DNA from: Clytia hemisphaerica
Taxonomy: Eukaryota; Cnidaria; Hydrozoa; Leptothecata; Clytiidae
Direction: 5' to 3'
Length of the DNA stretch: 64,000 bases
Assembly (NCBI GenBank): GCA_902728285.1
Contig: CACVBU010000852.1
Location: 76,009 to 140,008 of the forward strand
This document shows, one piece after another, positions 13,155 to 33,297 of this stretch; positions within the stretch are counted from its first letter, which is position 1; each line of letters begins with the position of its first letter. The position numbers and the translations under genes are program-made. A model generated the notes under the pieces. That model saw nothing but the letters and a program-made list of their open reading frames with translations. It was not told the DNA's origin and ran no database searches.

Positions 13155-13470
13155 TACACGCTTTTTTTATAAGAATACACTTTATAAGAATGTCTATGAT
13201 GAAAATGGCCAAAAAATTAAGAATATCGTAAGAATATCACCATCATGAAAATCTAAATGCCATTTACATAGCAATTTTAACTGTAAATTGCCAGTCTTCC
13301 CCCAGTAAGACTCAAATTTTCAGGTGTGTATTTCTTGTCAAATTTTGGTTGAACTTCGACCCTAACCTAAGAAAATACCATAAGAATATTTTAGGATGAT
13401 TTTTCCAAAAATGTTAAGAATATCCATGATGAAATGAAAAAAAACAAACATTTTTATAAAACCTCCGAGC
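13155..13470. mobile_element. TACACG-family MITE with degraded right end
   Basis: It begins TACACGCTTTTTTTATAAGA, the left terminus shared with copies at 38.96 and 50.62 kb. The right end keeps only TTTTTATAAAACC. Internal AAGAATAT and CATGATGAAA motifs match the sister copies. Confidence 0.6.
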
Positions 13471-14669
13471 TGCCAACAAAAACTTGAGAAATTTCAAGTT
13501 ACTGTGTATCTAATAAAATCTTATATATCTAATCATATAGAAAGCACTTGTGAATACTTGGATCACAGAGATTCGAAAGCACAAAGGGGGTAGGTCTAAG
13601 AAAGCAAACCTATATCTATACCTATAAACGCCCCGAACAGCATTGAATTTAGTGATACATACGCTTTGAAATCATAATTGATGTCAATAGATGGCAAGAT
13701 CCCAAGATCCCAGGTTTTTAATTCATTTTCATTCATAACTTTCATAACTTTCACATACTTGAAGCAATTTTCATTTGAAATAAAGAAGACAATCGTGAAT
13801 CGTAGCAACTCAGGCCGCGTACTGCCTGTGACCACCAAATTTAAACAAGAAACAAGCTTAAGATTTTTCTGGCGAGCAGGTCCACTAAGCAAAGCAACAA
13901 AAATAGCCAAAATAGTATTGCGGAAGAACCGGGAGCTTAGAGGCTTAGGTTCGGAGAAAGAAGGGAAATAAAAAATGAGAAATTTTATAAAAAATAATGT
14001 ATTCAATTATTTAAATAAGCAAACAAACAAAAAATACTGTAATGAAATTACTATGACACGTAAACACATTTACATTGCAAAAAAAAAAAAAATAAGGATA
14101 AAAATTTTTAAAGATCCTTTCAAAAGTTATGGTTAAACTTTCACATCGTATAAAAAACGAAAAAAATCTGATACATTTATCATTAAAATGACAATCTAAA
14201 GCAAACTGACAGGGCTTGTATGATGTAAAAAAATTAACTGAACTAGGTTTGATAAACCATTTTAGGGTATGCACAATGCATTGGGTTGTTTTGTGTCCCC
14301 TTAGACTGGCCACACACATATCGAAAAAGAACAAGAGCTATTTGAGGCTAAGAAAACGGCTGTCTTATAGTCATTCTTTGCCTTGATGCCACTTAAGGTC
14401 ATTTTAGTGGATTTTCACATGGTTAACTAGATGATGGATACGATATTCTAAAATATCTATACCTTACAACAGAAAAACAAATATTTCAGTTTGTATAATT
14501 CTACAATGTCACACAATAATTGACTGGTATGAGGATTTTCAAACTTTCGTTGTTTGGGATGTTATTTTTTTAAATATTCTAAAAAATTGCTATTACTATT
14601 TTCTATTTACTAGGGGGTTATTATTAAAAGGCTAAAAGATGGCGGCATGGATGTGGTTTGTGATGTAAT
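13471..14669. other. 3' flank of the GFPT gene, probably including its 3' UTR
   Basis: This lies downstream of the GFPT stop codon on the minus strand. Frames of about 100-136 residues exist on both strands but overlap each other and resemble no family I know. I did not find a canonical AATAAA in the proximal part on the minus strand, so the transcript end is unknown. Confidence 0.4.
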
Positions 14670-23837
<9,168 letters not shown>

Positions 23838-26800
23838 ATTGAGTCCTTTTAGTTTCTGGTTAAAATATTTAACAAAATATAATATTGAATTCTTAAACGA
23901 ATGAAATTCTAAGTGCTTGTAGTATGATGATGTCCAACCTTCTCAAAGGACAAAATCCTATAAAGTTTCATGTGGAAAATTGCCGTGCAGATAACACCAT
24001 TTTGATTATAAATCAAACAACAACAAACATTAAGGGGATTCCCCTAAGTACACACTTAACTACTGACCTGCTATAAACTTTGAAATCTTTACAAAATATT
24101 AAGGAAAATTCAAAATTTCGAAAATAAATTTAGCATGTATAAATTTCTGAATGTAATATTGTTACAAATATGAAAATGTATCTAAATTTTAAGCAAAATT
24201 TAAAAAAAATATAGGTCTGTAAAATACATCTTCTGGATGTTTTCGAAAATTTCGGTTCCGGCAAAACATACCCCACCTCTCGCCACATCTCCGTCTACCA
24301 TTTTTATTCGATCTTTTACATCTCTCCAGAAAACTTGTATTGGTGGAGAAAACTTTAAGGTAAGAAAATCGTATGATATCTGCCCAATCCTTTACTCCCC
24401 TTTCCACTGCACCAGTTTTTCTTGCTCTTTAATACTCATTTTATGGACTCGTTCATCTAATTTGTAACACCACCCTTGCTGGTGTATCCAGGACGGCCTT
24501 TACTTTCCACATAGTGATTTTTCTAGGCACTTTTTAATGTCCGTATATAGACAGGCAGCTGACGACATCTAAAATCTGGACGACTTTGGGACAAACGTCG
24601 AGTTGATTTTTCTTGTTCCCTATATATCTACTGATCCAAAAAATTTTACTCAGGCGTCCGAAAATTTATTTAACGGACATGTCCGGTAGTAATTTGTCAA
24701 ATGATGACGTCACCACCAAAAGTGAAAATTGATTTCAGCATATAATAATGATATATATACCATTCGATGCATTTTTCGATCTAGATTCTAAATCACATCA
24801 GTCTCAATAGGTAAAAATTTAGATTTCAAAAGTTATGACTTAAATTTGACATGTGATTTTGGTCAATCATGAACGACCCTCAACATGGCCCGAGAATTCT
24901 CGGGCCAAAACTTTAATTGGAATTTGCGTAAAGCCCGAGTATGGCCCAAGCTGGCCCGATAATTCGGGCCGTGTTCGGGCCACACTCTGGCCACACTCGG
25001 GCCAATTTTTGAAAACATGATTTAAACAGGCGTGTAATTTCAGGACTGAATTTTTTTAACATTTTCTTTGAGAAAAACTTGGTTTCTCTTAATTATATTA
25101 AATATATGAATGTTGTGAATTCATATAAATATTAAATGTCTTAGGTATTTGGTATGAAAACATAGTTATAAATATACTTAGGGTGGAAATATTTGCTAGT
25201 AAACTGGTCCTGGTTCTAAACTGAAGCGTGTCCACGGGAAGCTCGTAAAGTTTTTTTGTGCCATATAAACAAACAGACAAATCTTATTTTGTACTATTTT
25301 GTTTGCCGTGGCGCTTAGTTGAGGAAATACGGTACCTAACTCAGGAGTTTACTAGGCTGCTGGCACCCATTACAGTAACGGATTCAATTTGATTTTGAAC
25401 GATTTGATAACAATTAGAATCTAGATCAAAACATTTGAAAGAGAATTCGTCATTCTTTTTGTCAAATAGGCTGTTGGAAAATAAAATGTCGGTTATTGAA
25501 GTTGCAAGAGATCTGTCGCATGGTTTGCGCATTAAGTTTAACTGAGCGCCATGTGATTTTCTGCTATTGAAAAATCTCCTCACTTCATTTTTAAATGCAG
25601 TTAACTTTTTTAAAAGCTCAAGGATTATAAATATTCAGAATAGATTTAAACTCTGTCATATTGCTAGATATCTGTTTGTATGGTTTGCACCTGAGGTTCA
25701 ACTGAGTGCCATGCATGTGATAGCCTCAGTTGAAATCATGTTTTGCTTTTGAGAATTATCACAACTATCCTCAAATACCTTCTGTAGTTTTCTCTGTTGA
25801 CAGTCTTGGTTATTACATGAAGGTAATAAAGATATAGATGGAGAGAAAACGTCTCGGTAATGACCTAAATGGTCGTTGAAATCTTTTTAATAAATCTATT
25901 CAAAGCGGCTTTTCTTTGATGTACCATCATTGGAAGCGAAAAAATCCAAAATGTAAATTTATAAGAACAGAAAGAGGCTGGTCCGTTGATTTTGAAAAAC
26001 TTAATTTTGCAAGAAATCTTAGTTAAAATGCGATTCGAAATAGTTTCAACTGATTTAAGGATAAAAGAATATATTAATTTCATAAGGATATATTTTTGGG
26101 CTTGGCATTTTGTAAACATTGAGAGTCGCATCACATTATTATTGAAAGTTTCTTATCTTAAAATCTTCACGTCTAAGTGAGCAGCGGTTTTCATACAAAA
26201 TGATCGATACAAGGTTCCTAATCGTAACACGTAATTCTTTTTTAAATCTATTGATGGCTTTATGGGCAGCTTCCCCTAGAAGTTTGGAGTATTGTGCTTA
26301 TTATGTGAAGATTTTAATGGTTATTATAACCTCAACTTTAAAAAAGTCTTATGAAATTTTCTGTTTGTTATTTGCAAATTGACTGTTTCTGTCCTTGAAG
26401 AACTGTTAGAGGTTCTTGCATTGCTGGGTGCGGCCAAGTTCCTGAAATTTGAGGCTACAAGTCCAAGTGATCTAAGCATCTCTGAGCCGGCATCCCCCCA
26501 CAAAGGTTGGGGAGCTACACCTAAAATTTGGCAAAAACAGAGTGGGAGCTGTCTCACTTCTTTTATGAAAAGGGGGTCCTTATATCTAGGCAGACAAATC
26601 GTTTCAAACATAAGTTCAGGGACCTAAACTTGTTCTTTGTAATGTATAGTCCTATCGTGACAGTACCTTTGATCTTGTGTCTTGCTAAAAAAAATTGCAA
26701 AAAAATTCAAGAAATTAAGGTTACCTTTGATAAAATTTTGTCTGCAATACCTTCAGCCGACTATTTGTCCTTAATATTTCTTTTGCAAAGTAGTACTGTC

Positions 26801-27200
26801 AAAGTGGTTGTTATAAAACGAGAGTTCTGATGATATTTAATCTCTTTGCTAGGGCTCTGTAATTTTAAGACAATCGTTTAATGGACATGAAACATTCTGA
26901 AAGGTGGGGGACGTTTGGGGGGGGGACCTAAATTTGGTGGGGGGCTTTTAACCCCAGTCAGAGCCATGGCTGGTTTTTGGATTTTTGTATGCTTTTATAA
27001 AAACATGTTAATTTGCTGTAACAAAATTTAAAAAATGTAGGCAGCAAAATTTAATCTCCGAAATCTTTTACATTTTTTCTGTCAATTAAAGTTTTCTGAT
27101 TTAGGCACAACTCGACGAAGTTAATTTTCAGGCACTCCCACAAAACTTCAATTGATTCTAAATTTTAGAACATTGCTGGTAGTGGTACAAATCATTTTGC
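23838..27200. other. Intergenic space between the divergent GFPT and RPL15 genes
   Basis: The promoters of both genes should lie here, but no TATA or initiator is convincing. Visible structure: a GGCCCGA-rich patch at 24885-25010, and two direct repeats of about 55 bp at 25505-25560 and 25668-25722 (GAGATCTGTCGCATGGTTTG against AGATATCTGTTTGTATGGTT). Open frames up to 100 residues on both strands overlap and show no family features. Confidence 0.5.
24887..24906. repeat. Perfect 20 bp palindrome in a GGCCCGA cluster
   Basis: GGCCCGAGAATTCTCGGGCC is a perfect palindrome. Further GGCCCGA, CGGGCC and TGGCCC copies follow to about 25010, in otherwise AT-rich DNA. It could be a relic of an element terminus or a protein-binding array. 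Confidence 0.7.
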
Positions 27201-27222
27201 TATTTTCCTTTTAGTTTCCACA

Positions 27223-30066
27223 ATGGGTGCCTATAAATATTTGGAAGAATTGTACAAAAGGAAGCAGTGTGATTTGCTTCGATTTTTATTCCGTGTTCGA
27301 TGCTGGCAATTACGTCACTTGAACACCATCCACAGAGCATCAAGACCAACACGTCCTGACAAAGCCCGACGACTTGGATACAAAGCTAAACAAGGTTACG
27401 TTGTATACCGTGTCCGTGTTCGACGTGGTGGACGCAAGAAGCCTCTTCCAAAAGGTATCACTTACGGTAAACCAAAGGGAGAAGGTATCAACCAAATCAA
27501 ATTCCAAAGAAGCATCAGATCTGTTGCTGAGGTGAGTTAAAATTTTCTTTGGGTGTTCCAAATGTTTCCTTTCAATATATACAAGTCCAAATGATGAATA
27601 AAATGATGATTTCCGTTCTACTGAAAAGTGAATGATGGTTTTTCTACATGATCTGATGGACAGTTCTCTTTTTCTTCAAAAAATCCACAGTAATTAATGC
27701 TGTGTACACGTTTTTTTTTTTTAAGAAACACACTTTTAAGAAACACGAGGCTCAGAATGCCTAAAAACTAAGAAACATCTAAGAAACATGCTGAGGCTGA
27801 GAATGAGAAAATAGCATTTTTTAATTCGTTTTTTTTTTAAGAACCTTCCAATCAAGGTTCCAGAAATATACATACATAACAGTTAGAAACACTTGAGAAA
27901 GTCAGAAAATCAATATAGAAGATAGGAAAGTACCGTAGATTAGTCAATTAGACTATTGTATTATCGACATGCGTCCTTTAAGCTTGACAAAGTTTTAGAA
28001 ACATGTAAGAAACATTTAAGGCTCAAAAGGCCGATTTCTTAAGAAACATTGAGGCTGCTTGGGAAAACTAGTTTCTTAAAAGAAAAAAAACGTGTAGATG
28101 TCTCCTTACAAGTTTGTAGATAGGATTAGGCTAAAATAGGAAAGACATTGAGCAACATACAGTGTTAAAAGTTCTTCCGTCTCAGACGGATTTCCGTCTC
28201 AGACGGATTTCCGTCTCAGAGAAGTATATAGAGAGGCTTTTCCGTCTCAAAGTTCTGCATAATTCACCAAACATTCAAGAATATGTACTGATTTGCTGTG
28301 TAAAATCCATTTTCCGTCTCAGACGAAAATCTTGCTTTGACCACTGAACATATTTTTCCTAACAATTATTGTATTTTTTGCGGGGATTATACCTGAAAAC
28401 CTATCCAAGATTCTGTATGATGAACAAAAAGTGATTTCCGTTCTACTGACATCTTCAGTGATGGTTTTTCTACATGATCTGACAGAAATTTTTTAATTAA
28501 GTCAACCAAGTTGAACTTCCCCTTTCTGGAAATCTGAAATTTTGTCAATAATGAATAAAATGATGATTTCCGTTCTACTGACTTATTCAGTGATGCGTTT
28601 TCTACATGAGCTGAGACACGAATTGTTACAAATACAAGGTTTTGAGATGTCCTTGTTTTACTATTTTTGGTAATTAAAAAAAAAATCTTAACTATTGCTT
28701 TTTATTGTATTTTATCATTTGTTTACTAACTTCACTTGAGAATTGGCTGTGTGGTCTTTTGTTGTTTTTGATATTTACAGCTTGGTCTACCTTAATGCTT
28801 GTTAACCCAGTGTAGACAGATTTTAGGCTTTACATGCGCTGCCTTTAGATATTGGAATGTAAATTACTTTAGCACGACCAGGCGGTAAACCAAAAACATC
28901 ATCTGGATAACCAGGGTTTATGCCTGAAAGCGTATTTGATATTCTGAATGATGAACAAAAAGTGATTTCCGTTCTACTGACATCTTCAGTGATGGTTTTT
29001 CTACATGATCTGACAGAAATTTTTTAATAAAGTCAACCAAGTTGAACTTCCCCTTTCTGGGAATCTGAAATTTGTCAATGATGAATAAAATGATGATTTC
29101 CGTTCTACTGACTTATTCAGTGATGCGTTTTCTACATGAGCTGAGACAAGAATTGTTACAAATACAGGGTTTTGAGATGTCCTAGTTTTACTATTTTTGG
29201 TAATTTAAAAAAAAATCTTAACTGCTTTTTATTGTATTTTATCATTTGTTTACTAACTTCACTTGAGAATTGGCTGTGTGGTCTTTTGATGTTTCTGATA
29301 TTTACAGCTTGGTCTACCTTAATGCTCGTTAACCCAGGGTAGACAGATTTTAGGCTTTACATGCGCTGCCTTCAGATATTGGAATGTAAATTACTTTAGC
29401 ATGACCAGGCGGTAAACCAAAAACATCATCTGGATAACCAGGGTTTATGCCTGAAAGCGTATTTGATATTCTGAATGATGAACAAAAAGTGATTTCCGTT
29501 CTACTGACATCTTCAGTGATGGTTTTTCTACATGATCTGACAGAAATCTTTAAATAAAATCAACCAAGTTTGACCTCCCTTCTGAACATTTTGTCAATGA
29601 TGAATAAAATGATGATTTCCGTTCTACTGACTTATTCAGTGATGCGTTTTCTACATGAGCTGAGACACGAACAGAACTTTGAAGGTCTGACCTGATATAT
29701 CTGATTGATTAGAACAGGTTAGAATTCTTTCCTACGAATTTTTGTTGTTTTACATGTCAGGAACGTGCTGGACGATACTGCGGAAGTCTCCGTGTCTTGA
29801 ACTCATACTGGATTGCTCAAGATTCTACCTTCAAATATTTCGAAGTAATCATGGTCGACCCACAACATAAAGCTATCCGAAGAGATCCACGCATCAACTG
29901 GATCGTCAAAAGCGTACATAAGCATCGTGAATTACGAGGACTTACTTCTGCTGGACGCAAAAACCGTGGAATTGCCAAAGGACATGGTTATAATAAGGTC
30001 AAGTCATCTTCAAGACGTGCCACATGGAAGAAACACAATTTGGTCAGCTTACGTCGTTATCGTTAA
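27223..30066 (+). CDS. RPL15: 60S ribosomal protein L15 (eL15), complete, two coding exons
   Basis: A structural protein of the large cytosolic ribosomal subunit. Coding exons are 27223-27531 and 29761-30066, joined in phase 0 between SVAE and [17 protein letters not shown], giving 204 residues, exactly the family length. Diagnostic segments are the start [69 protein letters not shown] and a basic C-terminus ending RRYR. A 3' splice site (TATTTTCCTTTTAG, ending at 27214) only eight bases before the ATG shows a further intron in the 5' UTR, so the first exon is non-coding and was not located. The single intron within the coding region (27532-29760) contains seven C/D snoRNA copies and a MITE; ribosomal-protein genes are frequent snoRNA hosts. 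The snoRNAs are then probably released from the spliced intron. Confidence 0.98.
27585..27661 (+). ncRNA. C/D-box snoRNA, copy 1 of 7 (stem type A)
   Basis: Terminal stem GTCCA (27585-27589) pairs perfectly with TGGAC (27657-27661). C box ATGATGA at 27591, D' CTGA at 27621, C' ATGATGG at 27632, D CTGA at 27653. The segment before D' is TTTCCGTTCTA and before D is TTCTACATGAT. It lies in the RPL15 intron, sense to the host. Class is clear; the rRNA target was not identified. Confidence 0.9.
27705..28096. mobile_element. TACACG-family MITE inside the RPL15 intron
   Basis: The ends are TACACGTTTTTTTTTTTTAA and its reverse counterpart AAAGAAAAAAAACGTGTA, with TA on both outer edges as a probable TA target duplication (Tc1/mariner style). 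The inside holds repeated TTAAGAAACA and GAGGCT motifs and no gene. It separates snoRNA copy 1 from the other six. Confidence 0.8.
28170..28332. repeat. CCGTCTCAGACGG short palindromic repeats
   Basis: TTCCGTCTCAGACGGA recurs at 28176-28220 and a half unit at 28312-28325. A related stretch (GTCTGAGACGGAAGAACTGT) occurs at about 56730-56755 in the GPCR gene, so this is a dispersed repeat. Confidence 0.6.
28411..28487 (+). ncRNA. C/D-box snoRNA, copy 2 of 7 (stem type B)
   Basis: Stem TTCTG (28411-28415) with CAGAA (28483-28487); C box ATGATGA at 28417; D' CTGA at 28446; C' GTGATGG at 28458; D CTGA at 28479. The guide segments match copy 1, but the stem bases are entirely different and still pair. 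Confidence 0.9.
28543..28618 (+). ncRNA. C/D-box snoRNA, copy 3 of 7 (stem type C, weak C box)
   Basis: Stem TGTC (28543-28546) with GACA (28615-28618). The expected C box is ATAATGA at 28548, one base off consensus, while an ATGATGA 12 bases further in (28560) could substitute. D' CTGA 28578, C' GTGATGC 28589, D CTGA 28611. The D guide ends GAG instead of GAT. It may be less active than its sister copies. Confidence 0.75.
28942..29018 (+). ncRNA. C/D-box snoRNA, copy 4 of 7 (stem type B)
   Basis: Stem TTCTG with CAGAA, C box ATGATGA at 28948, D CTGA at 29010. Guides are identical to copy 2. It lies 531 bases after copy 2, inside an amplified block that includes the spacer. Confidence 0.9.
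29072..29149 (+). ncRNA. C/D-box snoRNA, copy 5 of 7 (stem type C)
   Basis: Stem TTGTC (29072-29076) pairs fully with GACAA (29145-29149). C box ATGATGA at 29078, D CTGA at 29141. Guides match copy 3; unlike copy 3 the C box is intact. Confidence 0.9.
29469..29545 (+). ncRNA. C/D-box snoRNA, copy 6 of 7 (stem type B)
   Basis: Stem TTCTG with CAGAA, C box ATGATGA at 29475, D CTGA at 29537, 527 bases after copy 4. Guide segments are unchanged. Confidence 0.9.
29592..29667 (+). ncRNA. C/D-box snoRNA, copy 7 of 7 (stem type C)
   Basis: Stem TGTC with GACA, C box ATGATGA at 29597, D CTGA at 29660. It ends about 93 bases before the 3' splice site of the RPL15 intron, a spacing in the range often seen for intron-processed C/D snoRNAs. 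Confidence 0.9.
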
Positions 30067-30153
30067 GTTATTGCCACCTTGTAATATTTCTCCAATTCAA
30101 AATACAAATATGCACCTGGAAGGGAATATTCTCGTTTCTCGAATTCTTCTTTG

Positions 30154-30159
30154 ATTAAA
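30154..30159 (+). terminator. RPL15: Possible RPL15 polyadenylation signal (ATTAAA)
   Basis: ATTAAA, the commonest variant of AATAAA, lies 88 bases after the stop codon. No downstream GT-rich element was clear. Confidence 0.35.
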
Positions 30160-30195
30160 TTAATCTAATTCCTTGGCTGAATCTGGCTAGAGAGA

Positions 30196-30487
30196 TACCT
30201 TATTTTGGCGACACTAATTTTGACCAAGAAAGTCTTTCGTTTTGACGAGCGGCAAAAATCCTGAACATTTCTAATTTTGGCGAATGACAGCGTAAATCTG
30301 TTCTATTTTGTCTTATTTGAAGCTTTTTTTGTGAACTCAAGATTTTGGCAAACTACCTGCAACCGCGAAATTAAATTCCCGTCAAATTTAGTTTATCCAG
30401 CTATCCGCCAAATTAAATTCACTCTGAGAAAACTTTTTCGGCCATTTGCGAAATGAAATTTCCGCCAAAATTTCTTCCTTTAAGGTA
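30196..30487. mobile_element. TACCTTAAGG-family MITE
   Basis: It starts TACCTTATTTTGGCG and ends CGCCAAAATTTCTTCCTTTA followed by AGGTA, inverted termini with TA edges. Internal AAATTAAATTCCCG and TTTGGCGAA motifs recur in the copies at 43295 and 49395. There is no coding sequence. Confidence 0.7.
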
Positions 30488-30917
30488 TTAGGTTGCGGAA
30501 TTAAATAATTTGTTAAAATAATTTTGATCTATCTTTAGAAATTTTGGAAAAACTGGTTTATGAATTTAATCATGAAACTTGCGTTATCAACCTTTGCTTC
30601 AGCCGTACAAACTTTTGCGATTTTTTTGAGAAAAAAATTCTTGATAAAATAGAAAATTTGTAAAACTTCTAACTTAAAATAAAATGCAAGATTTATGGCA
30701 CTTTTTAGCCAAAGGTAAAGTCGTAGAATTCGCGATTTTTCGACCTTTAAAAAGTTTGTGCGCCTAAACAACACTTTTTGAAAACCTCTAATGAAAGTTT
30801 TCTTATATCTATAGATGTCTGCAATCCAGACTAATGAACATGGAGCCACTTAGTTTTTTATTAAAAGCTTCGGATGAAAAGTGTTACAATAAAATTTCAG
30901 CGCTTGACTAATACCAT

Positions 30918-31655
30918 GAATTTATTATAGACACTGGAAAAACAACGTATAAAACGGTGGAGAGCGAAGCATTGTCTTTCTTTTGTTTAAGAAAACAATC
31001 GAGGATCTAGCTTTGTCCGCAAAGGACAACTGTCATGGCGGCTCGAAGTTCTCTGATTCTGAAAAATGATTAATAATCTCTTTTCTAAAAAGTCTTTACC
31101 TTTATCTTTTTGTACTTTTACTCGCCAAAAATTTGGAAATAAATTCTAAAATACTTAACGGATACATGTATTGAATAAATCTGTTGTGACAAAAATATCA
31201 TCAGACAAGAAAAATAAAAGAAAAGGCCTAAAATGACACTGAATTTTAAGTTGGCAATATCTCTCTAACATCTTTCTGAGAAGAGCTAAGATCGACATAT
31301 ATGAGACTTGAGTGTCTTGGCTTCACCGTGGTATGAAAATATTTTGGAGGCTCGTGGTGGATCGGTGGTTTTATTGAGGTTAAATTTTGAAAATTTCTGG
31401 TGTCAACATTCAATTTTTCATACATAGCATGTTTTTCGTATCTTTCTTGCAACTTGAAACGTCATAACGACACGTAATTAGCAATTAATTTGATGCGTTC
31501 GCCTCTCCAGATGAAAAAAATGATTAAAATTTTACGAAAAATCGTTTAATGAAGGAAGGAGAGTGAACAATAATGTCATTACTGCGGACAAGGCTAGAAC
31601 ATGAGAAATCAATGAAAATATAGCTCGTTGGTTATCCAGTGTCTATAATAAATTC
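30918..31655. mobile_element. 738 bp element with 21 bp perfect inverted termini
   Basis: GAATTTATTATAGACACTGG plus A at 30918-30938 is repeated inverted at 31635-31655. The inside has a richer-GC patch with GTCATGGCGGCTCGAAG (31033-31049) and a minus-strand frame of 68 residues (31246-31452) whose start, MQERYEKHAMYEKL, is of ordinary composition rather than repeat-like. Whether the frame is a captured gene fragment is unknown. Confidence 0.7.
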
Positions 31656-32940
31656 TTGCTAATACTAATTGGAAGCGCCGACTGAATTTTTAAACAATCT
31701 TTACTTTGAGTTTTTAGTTTGAATTTGAGCATCTCAATGAAAAACATTTATTGCCTTTCTTTTTATTTGAACTTTATGATACTTCATCAGTGGGAAAATA
31801 TTTCGCGGATTTCGCGGATATTTGTCACCCGCGAAATTAAGTCCCAATGGAAATTCGGAAAGGCCTTTTATCCGCAAAATATTTTAAACAAAACTCAAAA
31901 AATATCAAATAAACTACTTTCTAAATGTTTCAGATCAAAGAAGCGCTGATAATGCATAATAATACACCAACAGACATTCACTCACGATTTGGCAATAAAA
32001 TACATAAAATCGTTAAAATTGTATTTCCCAATAGTGCCATCCACGAGAATTTATCCCATCAAAGTAATACCACAAGCGATTTAACAGCGCATCGAGTATG
32101 TCTGATGGAAATGCCGTTTTCTGATTGCGTATTACTACGCAAATGTTATTACGTGATGAGCCCCGTTCTCAGGAAAGTAGAGGTTTTCGCGCTGCAGTCC
32201 ATACCAGTCTGTGAGCGGCTAACCATGATTTGTTTTATGGTTTAACATGCGGCAGCCGGTTCCTGGGAATGTTATGGTATCTCATTTCGTAGTGTGAACT
32301 TGTTCGCTCGTAGCTTGTGCACTTGCGATACTCAAAAGCTCTCAGCTCAGCTGCTAGATTGTGCGTGCACAGTCAGTACCGCTGACGACTGGTGTATCAT
32401 AAGGTGCCTTGCTTGAAACTCACCTTTAGGGGGTCTGGGACGAGGTATGGTCGTGTGCCTTTCTCAGATCACCCCTAAGGCAGCAATGCGCTATGTCCCG
32501 GACACTCTTTTTCATGACACTCTTAAAATATTGAATTTCAATAGAAAAATAAGAAACTTCAACAAAAATCACCTATTTTCATTGTAGTTTAACTAAAGAA
32601 CTTCAATTCTTTAAGTGACTTGGATATATTATTGAGTTACTATAGGACACCACCTCCCCGACCGACCAACCCTCCACAGTTCATTTTTCTTATATATTCT
32701 TAGGTATTAACCACTAGCGGTATCGGTATACGCATGCGCATTAGTTAGCTCAAACTTCTAGCAGCTGACAATGATTTTGCACGGAAATATTTACAATTAA
32801 TGACGATGATAAACGATTAATAGAGTAGTGGGTAGTATTCGAATAACTTTACTGCGATGCCAATTAGAATTCAGGTTCCTAGCGAGTTGCTCGAAGACAG
32901 CCTGTTGCTCTGGTTAATTCCCAACAATTTTTGGTTATTA
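31656..32940. other. Intergenic, no gene supported
   Basis: A patch at 31795-31885 with CGCGGATTTCGCGGATATTT and CCCGCGAAATTAAG is related to the TACCTTAAGG MITE family. 32100-32520 is richer in GC than the surroundings and has no convincing frame. Confidence 0.4.
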
Positions 32941-33020
32941 GTGGGATTCGAACCGCACATTCAAGTGTTTCGTAGACAGAGTTAGAAAACCAGCGCCTTT
33001 ACCTGTTGAGCTATAGGGCC
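32941..33020 (-). repeat. Degenerate tRNA-like sequence with pol III A and B boxes
   Basis: On the minus strand TAGCTCAACAGG (A-box/D-arm) is followed by GGTTCGAATCC (B-box/T-arm). The acceptor ends GGCCCTA and TAATAACC do not pair and the anticodon arm is broken. It is best read as a tRNA-derived SINE head or pseudogene. Confidence 0.6.
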
Positions 33021-33297
33021 ATACATAAACTCTACCTCTAACATTAGAGTAATAGCGAGATTATGTAAATTCGATTTCTTTCCGAGATTCAGAAAATGCC
33101 TTAAAACAGGTTTTAGTGTAACCTATCAGGAGCATAATAGCAAAAATTTGCCCTGAAGTGACACAATCCACTAGCACGGCCGCTTTTGATGATGGTTCGA
33201 ATCAAAGGGATCTCCAAAAACAACACAATATTTCAAATGACATTATCATTGATTTTACTCCATTTAATTTACAATTACTACAATTAGGTGTAATCCG

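Noticed and set aside
13596-14006. 136-residue minus-strand frame and the 97-residue plus-strand frame overlapping it
   Set aside because: The two frames overlap antisense in the 3' flank of GFPT; neither shows domain features.
26379-26627. Overlapping plus and minus frames upstream of RPL15
   Set aside because: Both strands are open over the same bases and neither matches a family; probably chance.
32941-33020. Functional tRNA gene on the minus strand
   Set aside because: A and B boxes are good but the acceptor and anticodon stems do not pair.
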